Shown here: one piece after another, positions 20,985-30,223 of the stretch | Numbering within the stretch: the first letter of the stretch is position 1 | How the letters are laid out: the number at the start of each line of letters is the position of its first letter | Origin: an uncultured Caulobacter sp. | GTDB lineage: Bacteria > Pseudomonadota > Alphaproteobacteria > Caulobacterales > Caulobacteraceae | Assembly: GCA_913776195.1 (NCBI GenBank) | Contig: CAJYMH010000021.1 | Coordinates: 224,458 to 288,457, forward strand | Length of the DNA: 64,000 nucleotides | Reading direction: 5' to 3' | Notes under the pieces: model-generated | What the model was told of the DNA's origin: nothing | Seen by the model: the letters and a program-made list of their open reading frames with translations, nothing else | Database searches by the model: none | Program-made: the position numbers and the translations under genes

Positions 20985-21222
20985 GACCCGGACACATAGG
21001 TGACGGTTTGTACCTAAGACATGGGTGACAATCTCGGGCCGAACGGATTGCCCAGGGGTTGCAAGGTCTTCTGCTCCAAATCGACGTAACCCAGATCGTA
21101 ATCCATGAAGCTGACGAGCCATATGCCGTCGTCGACTTCCTTGATGCCGACCTTCTGGCCCGCCAGCACGGTCGAGATATTGACCCGCTTTCGGTACATG
21201 CACAGCCGCCCGCAGGCGGTGA
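20985..21222 (-). mobile_element. Remnant of an IS481-like insertion sequence (transposase C-terminus)
   Basis: On the minus strand, translation from about 21222 to the stop at 21014 gives the C-terminal tail of an integrase-core transposase: CGRLCMYRKRVN, STVLAGQKVGIKEVDDGIW, SFMDYDLGYVDLEQKTL and a final SPMS. The flanking CACCTATGTGTCCGG at 20987-21001 resembles the terminal sequence of such elements. The DDE catalytic core and left end are absent, so it is a dead fragment between tRNA-Arg and the SDR gene. Confidence 0.65.
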
Positions 21223-22011
21223 TCAGACCGTCGGAACGGTGCCGCCGTCGACGACGAGCTCCGAGCCGTGGATCGACGAAGCGCGGTCCGAGGCCAGAAA
21301 GGCGATCGCCTCGGCGACCTCGAAAGGTTCCGCTCCACGTCCGATCGAAATGCCGCCCAGGCCAGCCAGGACGAGCTGCCGGGCGTCTTCGAGGGTCCCG
21401 CCGTTGGCGGCCTGGATGCGCTCCAGAAACACGTCCGTCGCCTCGGTCATGATCCAACCGGGGGAGACGACATTGACCCGCACGCCTTTGGGCCCCAGCT
21501 CCTTGGAGATGGACTTGCTGTAGGTCCTGAGCGCCGCCTTGGCGCTGGCGTAGGCGGTCGTCGCATCTGGCAAGGGCAGCACCGACTGGATTGAGGTGAC
21601 GTGCACGACCGCGCCCGAGCCCCGCTCGATCATCTGCGGGATCAGCAGGCGATCCAGGCGGACGGCCGCCAGCAGGTTCAGATTGAGCTCGGACAGCCAG
21701 TGGTCATCGGTGAGGGCGACAAATCCACCGCCCGGCGCGGACGAGCCGCCGATCACATGGGCCAGGATGTCGACGCCGCCCAGACGATCGAGCGCCGCCT
21801 TAGCGAGAGCTTCCCCGCCCTCGGCTGTCGTCAGGTCGGCATGGACGAACTCAACACCGTCGATGGGCTCCATGGCGCCGCGCGCCGAGGTGATGACCCG
21901 GGCGCCGCCGGCCAGGAAGCGGTCGACGGTGGCGCGGCCCAGACCCTTGGTGCCGCCGCTGATCAGGACGCGCTTGCCCGCGAACTCCTTGGGATCCGAC
22001 TGGACGTTCAT
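21223..22011 (-). CDS. Short-chain dehydrogenase/reductase
   Basis: 262 aa, classical SDR. It has the cofactor motif [10 protein letters not shown] (about 16-25), catalytic Ser in [16 protein letters not shown] (Tyr-xxx-Lys), [10 protein letters not shown], and the C-terminal ending [13 protein letters not shown]. It probably oxidises or reduces a small hydroxy/keto compound with NAD(P). It is translationally coupled to the NTF2-like gene (ATGA overlap at 22008-22011). The IS remnant begins directly after its stop, but its C-terminus looks intact. Confidence 0.88.
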   Translation of the reverse strand: MNVQSDPKEFAGKRVLISGGTKGLGRATVDRFLAGGARVITSARGAMEPIDGVEFVHADLTTAEGGEALAKAALDRLGGVDILAHVIGGSSAPGGGFVALTDDHWLSELNLNLLAAVRLDRLLIPQMIERGSGAVVHVTSIQSVLPLPDATTAYASAKAALRTYSKSISKELGPKGVRVNVVSPGWIMTEATDVFLERIQAANGGTLEDARQLVLAGLGGISIGRGAEPFEVAEAIAFLASDRASSIHGSELVVDGGTVPTV

Positions 22012-22337
22012 GCCGTGACCTCCAGGCTTGTGATGACGTCGCCGTCCAGGTCGAAGCGGTAAGTGAAGCGGATCGGGCTGCCGGGAAAATCACCGTGCGC
22101 CGGACCATCAACCACCACCTGGCCGCCCTCATGGCGCACGGCGTCCGGGGTGAAGATCGCCTTCACGTCGACCGCGGCCTCCGTCAGCAGGGTGCGGATC
22201 TCGGCGTGCCCCTCGAAGCGCTTGCCGTTGTCCAGAAAGACCGCGTCGGCGGCGAAGGGTCTCATCATTCCGTCAATGTCCAATCGTGCGTTGGCCTCGA
22301 CGTATTCGGCGATGGGGGATGGAAGGTCGAGCGACAT
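22008..22337 (-). CDS. Nuclear transport factor 2 (SnoaL-like) family protein
   Basis: About 109 aa. [38 protein letters not shown] and [17 protein letters not shown] form the cone-shaped NTF2/SnoaL fold used by ketosteroid-isomerase-like enzymes or binding proteins. It is the first gene of a two-gene unit with the SDR and is divergent from a LysR regulator. ATG 22337 fits the family N-terminus. Confidence 0.8.
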   Translation of the reverse strand: MSLDLPSPIAEYVEANARLDIDGMMRPFAADAVFLDNGKRFEGHAEIRTLLTEAAVDVKAIFTPDAVRHEGGQVVVDGPAHGDFPGSPIRFTYRFDLDGDVITSLEVTA

Positions 22338-22411
22338 GGTTTTGTCCCGTGCTGCGGTCGCGATCGAAGGCCGCGACACCGTGAAGTTGAAGTAGCGCTG
22401 GACAGAGTCCG

Positions 22412-22458
22412 CGATAATCGGGACAAATTGGGATGCGGTATCACGATATTCGGGACAA
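22412..22458. promoter_or_regulatory. Direct repeat, candidate LysR operator
   Basis: CGATAATCGGGACAA (22412-22426) and CGATATTCGGGACAA (22444-22458) match in 14 of 15 bases. They are 32 bp apart (three helical turns) between the NTF2-SDR operon and the divergent LysR gene. The second copy abuts the LysR start codon. Confidence 0.55.
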
Positions 22459-23363
22459 TGATGCAAGGCAGCCTGACGGAACTGGAAGCCGTTCTCATGG
22501 TCGCCCGCCACGGCAAGTTCCGAACGGCCGCGCTTGAGTTGGGTCTCTCCACGACCGCGCTCAGCAACGCGGTCGGCAAGTTGGAGCGCACGCTAGGGGT
22601 GCGGCTGTTCAACCGGACGACCCGGAGCGTCTCCCTGACGGAGGCGGGCGAACAGTTCGTCGCGCAGGTCGCGCCCGCCTTGCGGGACATTCACGAGGCG
22701 ATGGACGCGGTGCGGTCTCGGCAGGCCACGCCTTCGGGCACCTTGCGGATCAACGCCTTTCCGACGGCGGCGCGGGAGATTTTCTCGTCCCTGGTCCTGC
22801 CGTTCCTGAGCGAACATCCTCAGGTCCACATCGACATCGTCACCGAAGGGCGTCTCGTCGACATCGTGGCCGGCGGCTTCGATTTCGGCGTCAGGAGCGC
22901 CGATCTGGTGCCGGTCGACATGATCGCCCTTCCCTTGGGTCTTGCGCGACGAAATGTGGTTGTAGGCTCGCCGAGCTATCTGAAGGCGCGCGGAACGCCC
23001 GCGACCCCTTACGACCTCCTCAAACATTCCTGCCTGCGCGTCAGACTTCCCAACGGCGCGGTCTATCGCTGGCCGTTCGAGAAGGACGGACAATCGGTTC
23101 ACATCGATGTCGAAGGGGCCATGACACTCGACGAAGCGACTTTGGCGCGCACCGCCGTCCTGGCCTCGGCCGGCCTCACGCTGGCGATGGAATCCGACGT
23201 ACGCGACGACATCGAGCAGGGCCGCCTTGTGCGCATCCTGGAAGACTGGACGCCCACCCTGTCGCCTCTGTCTCTCTACTATCCCAGTCGGCGCAACCCG
23301 ACCGCCGCGTTCAGGGCGTTCATAGACTTCGCGCGACAGCGTAATGGGGCGGCGACGGCCTGA
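22458..23363 (+). CDS. LysR family transcriptional regulator
   Basis: About 301 aa. The N-terminal winged helix has [40 protein letters not shown] and [19 protein letters not shown]. The C-terminal substrate-binding fold has a [20 protein letters not shown] hinge, typical of the AaeR/CrgA-like group. ATG 22458 is used (followed by ATG 22461). It is divergent from the NTF2-SDR pair, its most likely target. Confidence 0.9.
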   Translation: MMQGSLTELEAVLMVARHGKFRTAALELGLSTTALSNAVGKLERTLGVRLFNRTTRSVSLTEAGEQFVAQVAPALRDIHEAMDAVRSRQATPSGTLRINAFPTAAREIFSSLVLPFLSEHPQVHIDIVTEGRLVDIVAGGFDFGVRSADLVPVDMIALPLGLARRNVVVGSPSYLKARGTPATPYDLLKHSCLRVRLPNGAVYRWPFEKDGQSVHIDVEGAMTLDEATLARTAVLASAGLTLAMESDVRDDIEQGRLVRILEDWTPTLSPLSLYYPSRRNPTAAFRAFIDFARQRNGAATA

Positions 23364-23519
23364 TAGGTCGATGGGCTGGGGTACGCCAGAAGGCGTCGCG
23401 ACCAAGCGTTTCGTTACGGCTGAAATCGAGACCAGCCCACCCGAAACGCGGACGAAATGGCCCTGCTGCACGGCAAGGTGCTGGATCGCGCGCGGTGCTC
23501 GATCCTTGGAGCAGCGGCC

Positions 23520-24416
23520 ATGATGACACCCAAGGACACCTCGTCGCCTTTCCCCATTGAACGCCCCCAAGGTCCCGAAGCACGCGACAAGCGCGCCGTG
23601 GAGCTGTCAGGGTTCGTGCGCACCACGCACGCGGCGCTGGCGGTGGACGACATCCCCGGCGATGGCACGCCCATCGTCTTCATCCACGGCAACTCCTCGT
23701 GCCGGCAGGTCTTCGACCGCCAGGTGTCGAGCCCCCTTTTGACGGGGCGCCGGATGATCCGTCTGGACCTGCCTGGGCACGGCGCCTCAGGCGACGCCTT
23801 TGATCCGGAGCGCACCTACAACCGCTCCGCGCTCGCCGACTGCGTCATGGAGGCGCTGGACGGTCTTGGCGTGGACAAGGCGGTCGTCGTGGGCTGGTCG
23901 CTGGGCGGCCACATCGCCATCGAGATGCTGGCGCGCTCCGCGCTCGTGCGCGGCCTGGTCCTGACCGGAACCCCGCCGGTGCGTCCGGGCCGGTTCGCCG
24001 AGGGCTTCCTCACCTCCCCGGCCGCCGGCCTGCCGGGCCAGGGCATCCTGTCCGCCTACGAGGCCGACGTCTTCGCCACCATGATGTTCGGCGCGCCGCC
24101 GCCGAATTTCCTGACGCGGGCCATCGCCCGGACCGACCGGCGCTTTCGGCCGGCTCTCTTCGCCGCGGCCCGCCAGGGGGACGGCCATGATCAGCGCAAG
24201 GTCGTAGAGACCACCAAGGTCCCGACGGCGGTCATCAACGGGTTCAACGACCCGCTGATCAGGCTCGACTATCTGGACGGCCTGTCCTGGGGAAACCTGT
24301 GGCGGCGTCAGTGCTTCCGGCTCGCCGGCGCGGGGCACGCGGCGCACTGGGGGGCGGCTGAGAAGTTCAACGCCCTTCTGGACCGCTACATGGCAGACAT
24401 GGACGGTGACGTCTGA
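23520..24416 (+). CDS. Alpha/beta-fold hydrolase
   Basis: About 298 aa. It has oxyanion motif FIHGNSSCRQVF, RLDLPGHGASG, nucleophile elbow GWSLGGH, a later Asp in NGFNDPL, and catalytic His in GAGHAAHWG. No signal peptide is seen, so it is cytoplasmic. ATG 23520 lies 8 bases after GGAG; an upstream ATG at 23457 has no ribosome-binding site. Substrate unknown. Confidence 0.85.
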   Translation: MMTPKDTSSPFPIERPQGPEARDKRAVELSGFVRTTHAALAVDDIPGDGTPIVFIHGNSSCRQVFDRQVSSPLLTGRRMIRLDLPGHGASGDAFDPERTYNRSALADCVMEALDGLGVDKAVVVGWSLGGHIAIEMLARSALVRGLVLTGTPPVRPGRFAEGFLTSPAAGLPGQGILSAYEADVFATMMFGAPPPNFLTRAIARTDRRFRPALFAAARQGDGHDQRKVVETTKVPTAVINGFNDPLIRLDYLDGLSWGNLWRRQCFRLAGAGHAAHWGAAEKFNALLDRYMADMDGDV

Positions 24417-24465
24417 ACGCACCTCTCCCCTGAAACCGCCGCGATCGCCTGATTAGGTCCCCGCC

Positions 24466-25560
24466 TCAACCGCGGCGCGGCGGGTTGGGCGGCGGCGTCT
24501 TGGCGTCACCGCGCCCCATGGCCTGGCGAAGGCGCTTTTGCGCGCCGCGCAGACGAACCTCGGTGGATCCCATCCGCGCCAGTTCCATTAGGGCCCTCGA
24601 CTGATCGCTGGTCAGGACGCGCGGTTTGCGGTCGATGACGCACAAGGAGCCCACCGCATAGCCGTCCTCGTCGAGGATCGGCGCGCCGGCATAGAAGCGA
24701 AAACCATCGTCGGCCGCCACCGCCGGATTGTCGGCGAAGCGCGGATCGGCCGAGAGATCTTCCACCGAGAACACCTCCTTGCCCATGAGGGTGTAGTTGC
24801 AAAACGCCCAGCTTCGCGGGGTCTCGGCCATGTCCAACCCAAGACGCGACTTGAACCACTGGCGCGCAGGCGTGAGCAGGGTGACAAGCGATATGGGCGT
24901 ATCCAGGGTCCGAGCCGCCAGCCAGGTGAGCCGGTCGAAGGCCTCTTCGGGCGGCGTGTCGAGCAGCCCCGTGCGCTCCAGAGCCACCAGGCGATGAGCT
25001 TCGTTGAGAGCTAGCGGGAACGGACCGACCGCAGCCTGGGCGACGCCTTGGGCCAATATCTCCCTGGCGGTCTCAAAGGCGGCCTTCGGCGTCTCCACGG
25101 CCCGCGCGCGGGGAAGATCGCCCGCCGAGCCCGGCCCCACTGTGAGAACCTGAGCACTCGAGGCCTCGTCCGCCAGACGGTGCAGCTGGTCCATCCGGGC
25201 CGGATCAGCGCCGTCGATGTCGATGATGAGGATCCTGGGCGGGGCCAGGCGCAAGGCGCGCTCGGCGCCCGGCGAGTCGTCGAACACCAGCGCCTCGCCC
25301 TCGGCCAGGCCCTCCGCCAGCTCCCTGTAACGCGGCGCGCGCTCGGGCGAGGCCACGACAACGACACGCGCGGACGGCGGCGCTGCGGCGGCCAGCGGCA
25401 GGTCGATCAGGCCCTCCACGTCGGCGCGGTAGACCCGCCGGTGCCCCCCCGGCGTCTTCCAAGATGGCACCGAGCCGCCCTCAATCAACAGCTGCGCCGT
25501 CCGCGTCGATACCCCGAGAATCTTGGCGGCCTCGGCGGTGGTCAGGATGTCCTTGTCCAT
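24466..25560 (-). CDS. Excisionase-type HTH protein fused to a GAF domain
   Basis: About 364 aa. Residues 1-52 form a MerR/excisionase (HTH_17) DNA-binding domain: LTTAEAAKILGVSTRTAQLL with the wing TPGGHRRVYRADVE. Residues about 60-150 look like a degraded receiver-type alpha/beta domain (PPRILIIDIDGADP). Residues about 175-335 form a GAF domain of the type in diguanylate-cyclase-like sensors (RLTWLAARTLDTPISLVTLL, RFYAGAPILDEDGYAVGSLCVID). This is probably a one-component regulator reading a small ligand or redox signal. AT-rich 9-bp repeats and a 14-bp palindrome lie just upstream. Confidence 0.8.
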   Translation of the reverse strand: MDKDILTTAEAAKILGVSTRTAQLLIEGGSVPSWKTPGGHRRVYRADVEGLIDLPLAAAAPPSARVVVVASPERAPRYRELAEGLAEGEALVFDDSPGAERALRLAPPRILIIDIDGADPARMDQLHRLADEASSAQVLTVGPGSAGDLPRARAVETPKAAFETAREILAQGVAQAAVGPFPLALNEAHRLVALERTGLLDTPPEEAFDRLTWLAARTLDTPISLVTLLTPARQWFKSRLGLDMAETPRSWAFCNYTLMGKEVFSVEDLSADPRFADNPAVAADDGFRFYAGAPILDEDGYAVGSLCVIDRKPRVLTSDQSRALMELARMGSTEVRLRGAQKRLRQAMGRGDAKTPPPNPPRRG

Positions 25561-25628
25561 CTGGCCTTTCTGGCTCCTCGCCCGCTTCCCAGGGGCTCGA
25601 GACACCCACCCCTACCAACTCATGTGGG

Positions 25629-25677
25629 TATTTTGCAAAATATTAGTATTGATAGATTTGATAGATTTGATAGTTGT
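25629..25677. promoter_or_regulatory. AT-rich operator region: 14-bp palindrome plus 9-bp direct repeats
   Basis: TATTTTGCAAAATA (25629-25642) is a perfect palindrome. It is followed by GATAGATTT at 25651 and 25660 and a diverged third copy at 25669. The segment is strikingly AT-rich for this genome. It lies in the 343 bp region between the HTH-GAF gene and the GMC oxidoreductase, in which no other gene is seen. Confidence 0.55.
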
Positions 25678-25903
25678 TTCTTGCCGCTGGCCTCCTGGCC
25701 ATCCCCCGCGGCGCTCCCCGCGCGACCGTCGGCGGAGCTTCACGGCCGAGCGCGCGAGAACGCGGGCCCGGCCTCCACCTGGCGTGAACCTGGTCTTGCC
25801 GGGCGCGATCGCCGGCTTCGTCGGTGACGAGGCCGGACGCGTCCGCGCGTGGGCGCGCGCCGCCGGGCGACGCGCGTCGCCCGTGACGAGAAAGGACGAG
25901 CAG

Positions 25904-27481
25904 ATGACTGACACCGCCCCCCCCACGGCCGGACAAGCCGCCATCGCCGAACAGTATGACGTGATCGTCTGCGGCGCCGGATCCTCCGGCTCGGTGGTCG
26001 CCGCCAGGCTTTCGGAGAACCCCGACGTGAAGGTCCTCCTCCTGGAGGCCGGGCCTGACGACGAGGCCGAGACGGTTCTTGATCCGGCCCAATGGCCGTT
26101 CAACCTGGGCTCAGAACGTGACTGGGGTTTCCAGGCCGAACCCAGCCCGCACGTCAACGGCCGGGCCCTGTCCATGTCCATGGGCAAGGGCCTGGGCGGC
26201 GGCTCCAGCATCAACGTCATGGTCTGGGCGCGTGGCCATAGAAGCGACTGGGACAGCTACGCCGCCGAGACCGGCGACGCTTCCTGGGGCTACGACAACG
26301 TGCTTGGCGTATATCGCCGGATCGAGAGCTTCCAAGGGTCTCCCGACGCTCTGCGCCGCGGAACGACCGGTCCGGTCTGGGTTCAGCGGGCTCAGGATCC
26401 AAGTCCCCTGGCTCTGGCGATGCTGGAGGCCGCCGGCGAGGTTGGCGTGCCGACCTTCGACAGCCCCAACGGCGAGATGATGGAAGGCCCGGGCGGCGCG
26501 GCGATCAGCGAGATGCTGGTGCGCGACGGCCGCCGAAACTCCCTCTACCGCGCCTATCTCCGTCCTAACCTCAACCGTCCCAACCTCACGGTCGTGACTG
26601 GCGCCCTGGTGCTGCGCGTGCTGATCGAGCGGGGCCGCGCCGTAGGGGTCGAGGTGCTGCGCGGCGGCGAGACTTTGAAGGTGCGCGCCAAGCACGAGGT
26701 GGTCCTGAGCCTGGGCGCCATGCACACCCCCAAGGTGCTCATGCAGTCGGGGATCGGCGAGCGCGAGGAGCTCAGCCGGGTCGGCATCGGTGTCGCCCAT
26801 CATCTGCCCGGCGTGGGCGCCAACCTGCAGGACCATGTCTCCTTCGGCTGCGTGTGGGAGTACAAGGAGCCGCTGGCGCCACGCAACAGCGGCAGCGAGG
26901 CGACGCTCTACTGGAAGAGTCGCCCGGACCTGGAAGCGCCCGACCTGCTCTTTTGCCAGGTGGAGTTCCCCGTCCCCAGCGACAAGACAGCCGCGCGCGG
27001 CGTGCCCTTAAACGGCTGGACGATGTTCGCCGGCCTCGCCCAACCCAAAAGCCGGGGCCGGGTGCGCCTTGGAGGCTCCGATCCCACCGCAGCGGTGCGG
27101 ATCGAGGCAGGGATGCTGTCGGACCCTGACGACCTGCACGCGGGCCTGGCTTGCGTGAAGCTCTGCCGCGAGCTTGGAGCCGCCAGGGCCCTCTCGCCCT
27201 ATGTGCGCGGTGAGGCCTTGCCCGGCGACCTGACGGGCGCGGCCATGGAGGACTTCGTGCGCGACGCCGCAGTAACCTACTGGCACCAAAGCTGCACCGC
27301 CAAGATGGGGACCGACGACTTGTCGGTGGTCGACGGCCGGCTGAAGGTCCATGGGATCGAGGGCCTGCGCGTCGCCGACGCCTCGGTCTTCCCGCGCGTA
27401 CCTACGGGCAACACCCAGGCGCCTTGCGCCGTGGTCGGCGAGCAGGCCGCCCGGGTCATCGCCGAGGACCACGGCTTCTAG
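25904..27481 (+). CDS. GMC family FAD-dependent oxidoreductase (choline dehydrogenase-like)
   Basis: About 525 aa. The N-terminal FAD motif DVIVCGAGSSGSVVAARLSE, GMC signature 1 (GKGLGGGSSINVMVWARGH) and signature 2 (GAMHTPKVLMQSGIG) are seen. The C-terminal catalytic region has TYWHQSCTAKMG and VADASVFPRVPTGNTQA. It oxidises an alcohol, with unknown substrate, using FAD. ATG 25904 follows AAAGGACGAG. It is divergent from the HTH-GAF regulator, a plausible controller. Confidence 0.92.
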   Translation: MTDTAPPTAGQAAIAEQYDVIVCGAGSSGSVVAARLSENPDVKVLLLEAGPDDEAETVLDPAQWPFNLGSERDWGFQAEPSPHVNGRALSMSMGKGLGGGSSINVMVWARGHRSDWDSYAAETGDASWGYDNVLGVYRRIESFQGSPDALRRGTTGPVWVQRAQDPSPLALAMLEAAGEVGVPTFDSPNGEMMEGPGGAAISEMLVRDGRRNSLYRAYLRPNLNRPNLTVVTGALVLRVLIERGRAVGVEVLRGGETLKVRAKHEVVLSLGAMHTPKVLMQSGIGEREELSRVGIGVAHHLPGVGANLQDHVSFGCVWEYKEPLAPRNSGSEATLYWKSRPDLEAPDLLFCQVEFPVPSDKTAARGVPLNGWTMFAGLAQPKSRGRVRLGGSDPTAAVRIEAGMLSDPDDLHAGLACVKLCRELGAARALSPYVRGEALPGDLTGAAMEDFVRDAAVTYWHQSCTAKMGTDDLSVVDGRLKVHGIEGLRVADASVFPRVPTGNTQAPCAVVGEQAARVIAEDHGF

Positions 27482-27587
27482 CACCGCGCTCCAAACGGGT
27501 CGTCCGGCGCCGGGGGGCAGCCGGACGACCATCTCCCGTCGACATTTCCCTTCCCCGCCGCTCGTCGGCCAGCCTCCTCGTAAAGCC

Positions 27588-28361
27588 ATGTTCCTTCGTC
27601 ACAGCTTCGCAGACGCGCGATCGACCACATCGGACGCGCCCTCTCCACATCCATCGCGCGTGCTCGTCGCCGGCGCGCCCGGCCAAGGCCGGGCCGCCAT
27701 CGCCGACTACCTTTCGGAGCGGCGCTGCTCGGCATTCTGCTGCACGCCCGAGCAGGCGCCCGCCCAGCTGGCGCGCCTGGCCGCGAGCGTGGTTATCCTC
27801 GACCTTCGCGGACACGCCTATGACGACCTGGAGTCCCTAAGGTCGGTGCGTGACCAGTCGCGCGCGCCGCTGATCATAGTGGGCGGCCAGGGCAAGGACG
27901 CCTTCGACCGCGCCCTGGCGCTGGAGTTGGGCGCCGACGATGTCATGGCCGACCCCTTGGACCTTCGCGAGCTGCTCGCGCGAGCCCGTGCGATCCTTCG
28001 CCGCCAGGAGTTGGCCAGGCGCGGTGGGAGGAGCGCGTCCACCGGCGGCTACCGGTTCGAGGGCTGGGAGCTTCGGCGCGCCACGCGCGTGCTCACCGAC
28101 CCAGCCGGTCAGGTAGTCCCCCTGAGCCGGGCCGGCTTCGCGCTGCTGGTGGCGCTGCTGGAGGCGCCGCGGCGGGTGCTAAGCCGTGCGCAGTTGATCG
28201 CCGCCACACGCGCTCACGATGACGCCTTCGACCGAAGCATCGATGTCCAGGTTCTGCGCCTGCGGCGCAAGCTGGAAGCCGATCCGCGCCGCCCGCGCCT
28301 CGTGCGCACCGAGCGCGGCGTGGGCTACGTCCTGGACGCCGTGGTGGAGCGGCTGTTCTGA
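27588..28361 (+). CDS. OmpR/PhoB-type response regulator with atypical receiver
   Basis: About 257 aa. The receiver-like domain (about 24-140) keeps a phospho-acceptor-like Asp in VVILDLRGHA. It lacks the N-terminal acidic pair (VLVAGAPGQG instead of DD) and the conserved Lys near its end (ADPLDLREL instead of KPF). A winged-helix output domain follows: VVPLSRAGFALLVALLEAP, RVLSRAQLI, DRSIDVQVLRLRRKLEADP and TERGVGYVL. It may act without classical phosphorylation. No kinase is adjacent. Confidence 0.82.
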   Translation: MFLRHSFADARSTTSDAPSPHPSRVLVAGAPGQGRAAIADYLSERRCSAFCCTPEQAPAQLARLAASVVILDLRGHAYDDLESLRSVRDQSRAPLIIVGGQGKDAFDRALALELGADDVMADPLDLRELLARARAILRRQELARRGGRSASTGGYRFEGWELRRATRVLTDPAGQVVPLSRAGFALLVALLEAPRRVLSRAQLIAATRAHDDAFDRSIDVQVLRLRRKLEADPRRPRLVRTERGVGYVLDAVVERLF

Positions 28362-28367
28362 CCTGTT

Positions 28368-29204
28368 CTATCGGGAAAGAAATTCCCCAACAGCGCGCCC
28401 AAAGCGTCCGCGGTCGGTCCACGGCACGAAGTGCCCCGCCCCCTCGTGGAGGGCCAGCCGCGCGCCGGGAATGGCCGAGGCGATCCAGGCGAAGTGGGCG
28501 GGCAGGATGAACTCGTCCTTGGCGCCACCGGCGAACATCACCGCTTGGGCCCGCACTTTGGCCAGGCCAGCGCTTCCACCACCACAGCCTCTGGCCTGCA
28601 TGGCCCGCACCTGGCCGGCCAGGGCGTCGAATCCGTCGGGGACGGGCGAGACGGCTTCGTAGTCGGCGCGCAGACGCCTGGCCACCTCGGCCACGATAGG
28701 CGCGCTTCCTGCGTCCGGACGGGCGGCGTCGGGGCCCATGTCGGCGCCGAAGGCGAAGACGCGGCGCACCGGGCGGCGATCGTCCATGGCCATCCTCAAG
28801 GCCACGTTGGCGCCGTCGCTCCAGCCGACGAGGTCGGGCCGCGTGACGCCGAGGTGGTCGAGGAGGGCGCCCAGATCTGCGACCAGCCGCTCATAGGTCA
28901 GTGCGCCGCTTCCAAACGTGCTTTGGCCGTGGCCGCGGCTGTCCACCAGGATCACGCGCCGGCCAGCCTTGACGAGTCTCGGTACATGGTCGGCCCAGGC
29001 GCGGCTGCTGCTGAGGCCGCCATGGAGGAGGATTACGGGCTCCCCCCGCCCGATCCAGCCGTGCCACAGGCTCGCGCCATCGCGCTCAAGACGTCCCTGC
29101 CCGTCCAGGGCCGGCAACGCCCGCTTGGGCCAGGGCGCCCGCTCGCGCCCGATCATGAAGGCCGCGCCCGCGCCGCCCAGCGCGAGATTGGCGCAGCCGC
29201 CCAT
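28368..29204 (-). CDS. Alpha/beta-fold hydrolase
   Basis: About 278 aa. ILLHGGLSSSRAW, LVDSRGHGQS, nucleophile elbow GWSDGAN, and catalytic His in HEGAGHFVPW are present. The N-terminal 25 residues (GGCANLALGGAGAAFMI) are hydrophobic and may be a membrane anchor or weak signal. The start is uncertain, with ATG 29204 or 29154 possible. It lies 32 bp downstream of a second hydrolase on the same strand, probably one transcript. Confidence 0.82.
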   Translation of the reverse strand: MGGCANLALGGAGAAFMIGRERAPWPKRALPALDGQGRLERDGASLWHGWIGRGEPVILLHGGLSSSRAWADHVPRLVKAGRRVILVDSRGHGQSTFGSGALTYERLVADLGALLDHLGVTRPDLVGWSDGANVALRMAMDDRRPVRRVFAFGADMGPDAARPDAGSAPIVAEVARRLRADYEAVSPVPDGFDALAGQVRAMQARGCGGGSAGLAKVRAQAVMFAGGAKDEFILPAHFAWIASAIPGARLALHEGAGHFVPWTDRGRFGRAVGEFLSR

Positions 29205-29236
29205 CCAGAAGAGGCGCCGGTCCAGAACAAGGCCGC

Positions 29237-30118
29237 TTATCGGCGTGCCTCCGCGCTCAGGACCGCGCGCTCAAGACCGGCGCGCCATCCCAGGCGGTCA
29301 AGGAAGCCCTCGACGAGCGTGCTCACCGCGACTGGCCGCTCCAGGGCGGCGGAATGGCCGCAATCGCCGATGACCGCCAGTTCGGCGTCCATGATGTCGG
29401 CCATGATCCGGCTCTCCTCGGCCGGACGGGCGAGGTCCTGGGCGCCGGCGATGACCAGGGTCGGCGCCGAGATCCGCGTGAGTATCTCAAGATCGTCCGG
29501 ACGCTCGACGATCAGCCGCCCGAGCGGCGCGATCGACGTCCTGAGGGTCTGCGCGGTGTAGCCGTCCAGGGTCTGGCGCAGCCGCTCCACGAGCCCGGGT
29601 TGGGTTTCGCTGGCGCCAGGGGCGAAGAAGAGCGGGATGAGCAGGCGCGCGATCTCGTCGTCGAAGCGGCCGGCGGCTTCGACGCGGTTGAGCATGGCCC
29701 CGAGGGCGGCGCGCTTGGGCGGCGACTCCGCGCCGAGATAGGAGTTGAGCATGACCTGACCCGCCACGCGGTCGGGCGCCATGGCCGCCAGGTGCGCCCC
29801 CCACATGCCGCCCAGCGACAGGCCGACCACCACGCAGCGATCGATTCCGCGCGCGTCGAGGACGCCCAGCATGTGGCTGGCGAGGTCGGCCAAGGAGCGC
29901 GTGTCCGGAGGCAGGGGGCCGGAGCGGCCGTGGCCCCACATGTCGGGAATAATCAGCCGCCGTCCCCGCGCAAGGGCGGGGATCTGCGGCTCCCAGAGGC
30001 TCCAGTCCCAAAGATAGCCGTGTCCCAGAAGGACCGCCGGCCCATCCCCAAGATCGATGAGGGACAGGCGTCCGCCGGCCACGGCGGCTTCGTGGAAATG
30101 TTCGGCGACGTCATCCAT
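29237..30118 (-). CDS. Alpha/beta-fold hydrolase
   Basis: About 293 aa. VLLGHGYLWDWSLW, PDMWGHGRSG, nucleophile elbow GLSLGGMWG, acid residue region VIAGAQDLARP and His in GDCGHSAALERP are seen, so the catalytic triad is complete. It resembles cytoplasmic carboxylesterases of the BioH/MhpC type. ATG 30118 (after an overlapping GTG at 30121) is 8 bases from GGAGAG. It lies between an OhrR-like gene and another hydrolase, all on the minus strand. Confidence 0.85.
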   Translation of the reverse strand: MDDVAEHFHEAAVAGGRLSLIDLGDGPAVLLGHGYLWDWSLWEPQIPALARGRRLIIPDMWGHGRSGPLPPDTRSLADLASHMLGVLDARGIDRCVVVGLSLGGMWGAHLAAMAPDRVAGQVMLNSYLGAESPPKRAALGAMLNRVEAAGRFDDEIARLLIPLFFAPGASETQPGLVERLRQTLDGYTAQTLRTSIAPLGRLIVERPDDLEILTRISAPTLVIAGAQDLARPAEESRIMADIMDAELAVIGDCGHSAALERPVAVSTLVEGFLDRLGWRAGLERAVLSAEARR

Positions 30119-30223
30119 CACGGACTCTCCTTACGCGTGGCGCAGGAAGTGGCCGACGGGGATTACGGGGCGGCTACGGCGCCGCCATGTCGGGTTGCCG
30201 ATGAAACGCGGGGCCGAAGCGCC

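Noticed and set aside
25629..25677. Iteron-type replication origin
   Set aside because: Only two to three short repeats, no rep or dnaA-box pattern; better explained as an operator.
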